From CAYWFU01 sp964457585 (GTDB lineage: Bacteria; JACRDZ01), in contig CAYWFU010000016.1 in the NCBI GenBank assembly GCA_964457585.1, forward strand, positions 1-47,901: DNA of 47,901 nucleotides. Reading direction: 5' to 3'. Position numbers and translations under genes: made by a program. The notes below the pieces were generated by a model. That model searched no databases. It was not told the DNA's origin and saw only the letters and a list, made by a program, of their open reading frames with translations. Of this stretch, positions 46,101 to 47,901 are shown piece by piece. Within the stretch, counting starts at the first letter, position 1. Each line of letters starts with the position of its first letter.

Positions 46101-46613
46101 AAAGAAAAAGCTAATGCACAAATAAAGGAAAACGAAGCGATTCTGCATCAGATACTTGTAGATGAAGCAAAAAAATTGTATGATGAAGGCTTGGTTTTGT
46201 ATAAAAAAGAACAGATTGATAAAGCTTATGAAACTTTTGAAAAAGTGGCAAAGGGATATAAAGGAACCAAATGGGATATAGAATCACAAAAATTTATTGA
46301 TGAAATTTCTGCAAATAGGGTATTTGAGGAAATTAATAAAAATAATGAAGCGCATAATTATTATGATTTATTTGTTAAATTTGATGAGTTGAAAAAAATT
46401 AATGGTTCTGATAAATTAATAAGTAAAGTTAATGAAAAATTAAATAAAGAAGTTGAAAAAATTTATGAAGCAGGTAAGAGATATGATCGTGAAAAAGATT
46501 ATAAAAAAGCATATCTTGTATATAATTTTATTAAAGTAAATTTTGCCAATACTGAATGGACAGACCGTATAATGGATAGACTAAAACGTGTAGAAGAGAA
46601 GCTAAAAGAATAG
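43116..46613 (+). CDS. Giant secreted protein: one haem motif, discoidin-like and TPR-like domains
   Basis: 1165 residues with signal peptide (about 1-20). A single CXXCH (CGSCH) lies near residue 65. Residues about 100-620 hold several discoidin (F5/8 type C)-like galactose-binding domains (YVIDSFILYNAPGGEGDG, KWVRIDFKKPTTISSIFI, AQYLKISIESNFGNPKWVDV, VRARFVKFIYSAESW). From about 705 to the end there are TPR-like helical repeats (YKAIIDNYPNTDWAKKAK, FKKVVIEYPETEASK, AYLVYNFIKVNFANTEW). This suggests a surface-exposed protein binding glycan or envelope polymer with a scaffold tail. It is the last gene of the cytochrome cluster, 30 bases after the previous gene. I know no characterised protein with this order. 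Confidence 0.75.
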   Translation: MKKNVFLIVLFLFNINNAYSSILKLHNWHDNKMERKKDVLINNLGEMGLKIINIPENVNKRATCGSCHKEEKIEKIESAEPHKKEKERTILVPTDKTLVTNLLARKNGGKLEFITSEYAKDFSNGPYQAAFINDGITDSRRNPLFGNQPSFWGCDMLTKWKDPFPHEFIYSFKENKKYVIDSFILYNAPGGEGDGFDAEVKNFSLFVNSDPITIREIYNVTDDGGGWCYNNGKFNYLSANNILGDGLFPSFQQPDKYEFESWIQSKNLEYTINTNNPKWVRIDFKKPTTISSIFITSDDSANVHNMETDIYKLKIIVITPTGEKVVYDNSKNQMVEDEFAKGYAAYFDPVEASGVIFKFYTNRYVEWQRITMFRKPWKKVLSARATQKFKDYSPEIFYFTPTEAQYLKISIESNFGNPKWVDVGEMEVYNSYPKNLASYENGGRILDCSRVDDYVYGPNRLLDSKLLGDDEYSIQKKDYINMDEYQIIRRRTENENDIKIILDLGKETVFGQINHYNTGDSGGKNLAIEYSLDNISWEELGVCEKLDYSERDLPNKDSFIFTPVRARFVKFIYSAESWIKNKLKISEYEIFEVTPHYIKEGEFITNIYDIKASSIFSKLVINSDGLGKVPLNTDIKITLTTDKVSPFTGDRHVSSYAINPNESSSFNISEIHNGDRFVQFKIMFTTKDISTTPLLNNISVEYQTLENIIFQAKEFENNKVFNEARNIYEKIKSGKYDPDWTLQADQGLVRIKDSINTDATALFGEGNKLLEREQFDASIEIFRDVLRKYPEAKMDDTVKDKIKYAEIGKEYQLAESLSQKRKYWKAVEQYKAIIDNYPNTDWAKKAKKSLDEYYEMETQDIYDNAKRLLNNKQFDESMVLFNQIKNQSAVWKWKQSAEEGIKECLKGKSEYSLKEAQKFFKNGDYEEALVVFKKVVIEYPETEASKISFEEIGKTLDKIMEKRFNMALKLQQNSKYIEAIKAFSDIAKESEFGKWKEKANAQIKENEAILHQILVDEAKKLYDEGLVLYKKEQIDKAYETFEKVAKGYKGTKWDIESQKFIDEISANRVFEEINKNNEAHNYYDLFVKFDELKKINGSDKLISKVNEKLNKEVEKIYEAGKRYDREKDYKKAYLVYNFIKVNFANTEWTDRIMDRLKRVEEKLKE

Positions 46614-46615
46614 TG

Positions 46616-46694
46616 TCAGAGTGTCAGAGAATCAGAGTGTCAAAAATATCAAAATTTTTGTTATGATTCTTTGACACTCTGACTCTCTGACACT
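46616..46694. repeat. Word-repeat hairpin
   Basis: The left arm repeats GTGTCAGA (GTGTCAGAGTGTCAGAGAAT, then CAGAGTGTCAAA). The right arm is the complement (TTTGACACTCTGACTCTCTG, then ACAC). It begins 2 bases after the stop of the giant protein and probably also acts as a 3' hairpin. Confidence 0.75.
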
Positions 46695-46722
46695 TGCACC
46701 TAAAGGAGGGAAAGAAGATTTT

Positions 46723-46947
46723 ATGATGTTAGAAAAATTGTCAACAGGTAAAGTAAAATGGTTTAATGCAAAAAAAGGTTATGGTTTTATTGAGAATGAA
46801 AAGGGACAGGATATTTTTGTGGATTATAGAGCAATTATTCAGGATGAGGAATTTAAATTTTTGCTTCCTGGTGAGAAAGTTAAATTTGAAGTTGAGGATA
46901 GCTCACAAGGATTAAAAGCTAAAAATGTTGAAAAGATAAATTGTTAA
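46723..46947 (+). CDS. Cold-shock-domain protein
   Basis: 74 residues: TGKVKWFNAKKGYGFIENEK holds RNP1 (KGYGFIE), and GQDIFVDYRAI is RNP2. The usual VHFSAI is VDYRAI here, so one aromatic/His contact is changed. The C-terminus GEKVKFEVEDSSQGLKAKNV is normal. It is an RNA chaperone of the CspA type. A strong AAAGGAGGG precedes the start; ATG 46726 is an alternative. The stop overlaps the ecfA start (TAATG), so the two are translationally coupled. Confidence 0.92.
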   Translation: MMLEKLSTGKVKWFNAKKGYGFIENEKGQDIFVDYRAIIQDEEFKFLLPGEKVKFEVEDSSQGLKAKNVEKINC

Positions 46948-47801
46948 TGATTGAAGTTAATAATATTAGTTTTTATTATAATAAAGACAGTCCTTTCCAG
47001 AAATTAGCATTAGATGATGTTTCTTTTAAAATCAATAAAGGAGATTGTCTTGGAATTGTTGGACCTTCTAGTTCAGGAAAGTCAACAATAGCTCAGCTTT
47101 TGAATGGACTTTTAAAACCATTTAAAGGTTCAATAATAATTGATGGAGAAGAGATAACAAAAAAATCAGTTAAATTTTCTGATTTACGAAAAAAAGTTGG
47201 ACTAGCATTTCAATTTCCTGAAGATCAGCTATTTGAAGAAACTGTATTAAAGGATGTTGTTTATGGTATTAGAAATTATACTTTTTCTGAAAATGAAATC
47301 AAGGAAAAAATATTAAATGTTTTTAAACTCGTCAATTTGAATTTTGAAAAAACTTTCTATCGGTCACCATTCGAACTATCTGGGGGAGAAAAACGCAAAG
47401 TTGCATTAGCAGGTATTTTTATCATGGATCCTATCATTTTGATTTTAGATGAACCAACAGCAGGGCTTGATCCAGTAAGCAATAAAGAAACTTTTACTTA
47501 TATTGAAAAACTTAATAAGATTAATAAAAAAACAATAATAATTATATCTCATAATATGGAAGTTATTTTAAAACTCTGCAATAAAGTTCTTGGGTTAAAA
47601 AATGGCAGGAATATTTTTTTTGGTTTTACAAAAGAAATTATTAAGCAGGAAAATATATTAAGAGAGCTTAGTTTAAAATTACCACCGATTAGTCTACTTT
47701 TGAACATACTTTCTAAAAAAAATTTTAATATAAAAAGTGATTTATTCTCACCTGATGAAGCAGCTTTAGAAATATTGGATTTGTACAAAATGAAATCATA
47801 G
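46947..47801 (+). CDS. ecfA: ECF transporter ATP-binding protein
   Basis: 284 residues from ATG 46947, which overlaps the stop of the cold-shock gene. Walker A is GPSSSGKS (39-46); the Q-loop reads FQFPEDQLFEETV, a hallmark of EcfA/CbiO proteins; the signature is LSGGEKRK; Walker B is LILDEPTAGLDP; and the switch His is in ISHNME. It energises uptake of a vitamin or of nickel/cobalt together with EcfT and an S component. Neither is in the window after it, so the substrate is unknown. The C-terminal extension (about 215-284) is typical of the EcfA type. Confidence 0.93.
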   Translation: MIEVNNISFYYNKDSPFQKLALDDVSFKINKGDCLGIVGPSSSGKSTIAQLLNGLLKPFKGSIIIDGEEITKKSVKFSDLRKKVGLAFQFPEDQLFEETVLKDVVYGIRNYTFSENEIKEKILNVFKLVNLNFEKTFYRSPFELSGGEKRKVALAGIFIMDPIILILDEPTAGLDPVSNKETFTYIEKLNKINKKTIIIISHNMEVILKLCNKVLGLKNGRNIFFGFTKEIIKQENILRELSLKLPPISLLLNILSKKNFNIKSDLFSPDEAALEILDLYKMKS

Positions 47802-47880
47802 AAGAAGAAATTAAAAAGAGGATAGGTATTAAGGTCTGGCATTACTGCCTAACTATTACCCACAAGTCTGGGTTAATAGG

Positions 47881-47901
47881 ATTGACAATTGACGATTGAG
47901 C
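47881..47901. repeat. Start of another MITE-like word repeat, cut by window end
   Basis: The last bases read ATTGACAATTGACGATTGAGC, matching the inner arm of the element at 9118-9358 (reverse complement of its right side). The 79 bases before it, after ecfA, show no gene or strong signal except a short CCCA/TGGG symmetry near 47860. Confidence 0.6.

Overview
The window is AT-rich DNA from an uncultivated, probably anaerobic, didermic bacterium. Support for this comes from the rnfCDGEAB operon, V/A-type ATPase subunits, NikR, an ECF-transporter ATPase, an archaeal-type thymidylate synthase, outer-membrane beta-barrel genes and many secreted multihaem c-type cytochromes. I cannot assign a phylum. 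The mix of genes and the dense intergenic palindromes resemble subsurface candidate phyla, but that is a guess. No rRNA, tRNA or CRISPR array was seen. One run of 100 Ns (22961-23060) is a scaffold gap.

Layout. 1-2861 (mostly minus strand): paired-palindrome repeats, an outer-membrane transporter-like protein, a YezD/DUF2292 protein, nikR with a recognisable promoter and operator, and a secreted protein of unknown function. 3008-6273: a decaying accessory module made of a WD40-caspase gene that has lost its 5' end, a secreted helical protein and the remnant of an outer-membrane protein. 6364-8232: purine nucleoside phosphorylase and mtnA (purine and methionine salvage). 8233-9973: repeats, a DUF4143 ATPase remnant and a secreted-protein gene split by a 241-bp miniature inverted-repeat element with a 10-bp target duplication. 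10086-21507: thymidylate synthase, rnfCDGEAB, a nuclease lipoprotein, priA, a DUF58 protein and a FAD-dependent oxidoreductase. 21715-26209 (minus strand): a secreted protein, then an unusual V/A-ATPase locus in which one B subunit gene is followed by a D subunit gene fused in frame to a second B. 26320-26640: two tandem copies of a candidate structured RNA. 27681-31256: smc. 31415-46613: a 15-kb cluster of secreted multihaem cytochromes. 46723-47801: a cold-shock protein and ecfA.

How the genes may work together. The Rnf complex would couple ferredoxin and NAD to an ion gradient that the V/A-type ATPase could use; its A subunit and the rest of the complex lie outside the window. The cytochrome cluster holds 59 canonical CXXCH motifs, one CX3CH and one possible CX14CH. 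It combines a membrane b-type cytochrome, a membrane-anchored c-type cytochrome, a trihaem, a 15-haem and a 34-haem protein, an NHL propeller, and a very large protein with one haem motif, discoidin-like and TPR-like domains. I infer a quinol-to-extracellular electron conduit of a type I do not recognise.

A second theme is small palindromic DNA. Two classes occur repeatedly: paired 16-bp palindromes whose stems differ by compensating changes, and long hairpins built from short repeated words. One word-repeat element is demonstrably mobile. Two others sit in the rnfG-rnfE junction beside copies of the ribosome-binding-site/ATG sequence. A different pair of palindromes lies in frame inside the start of the NHL gene.
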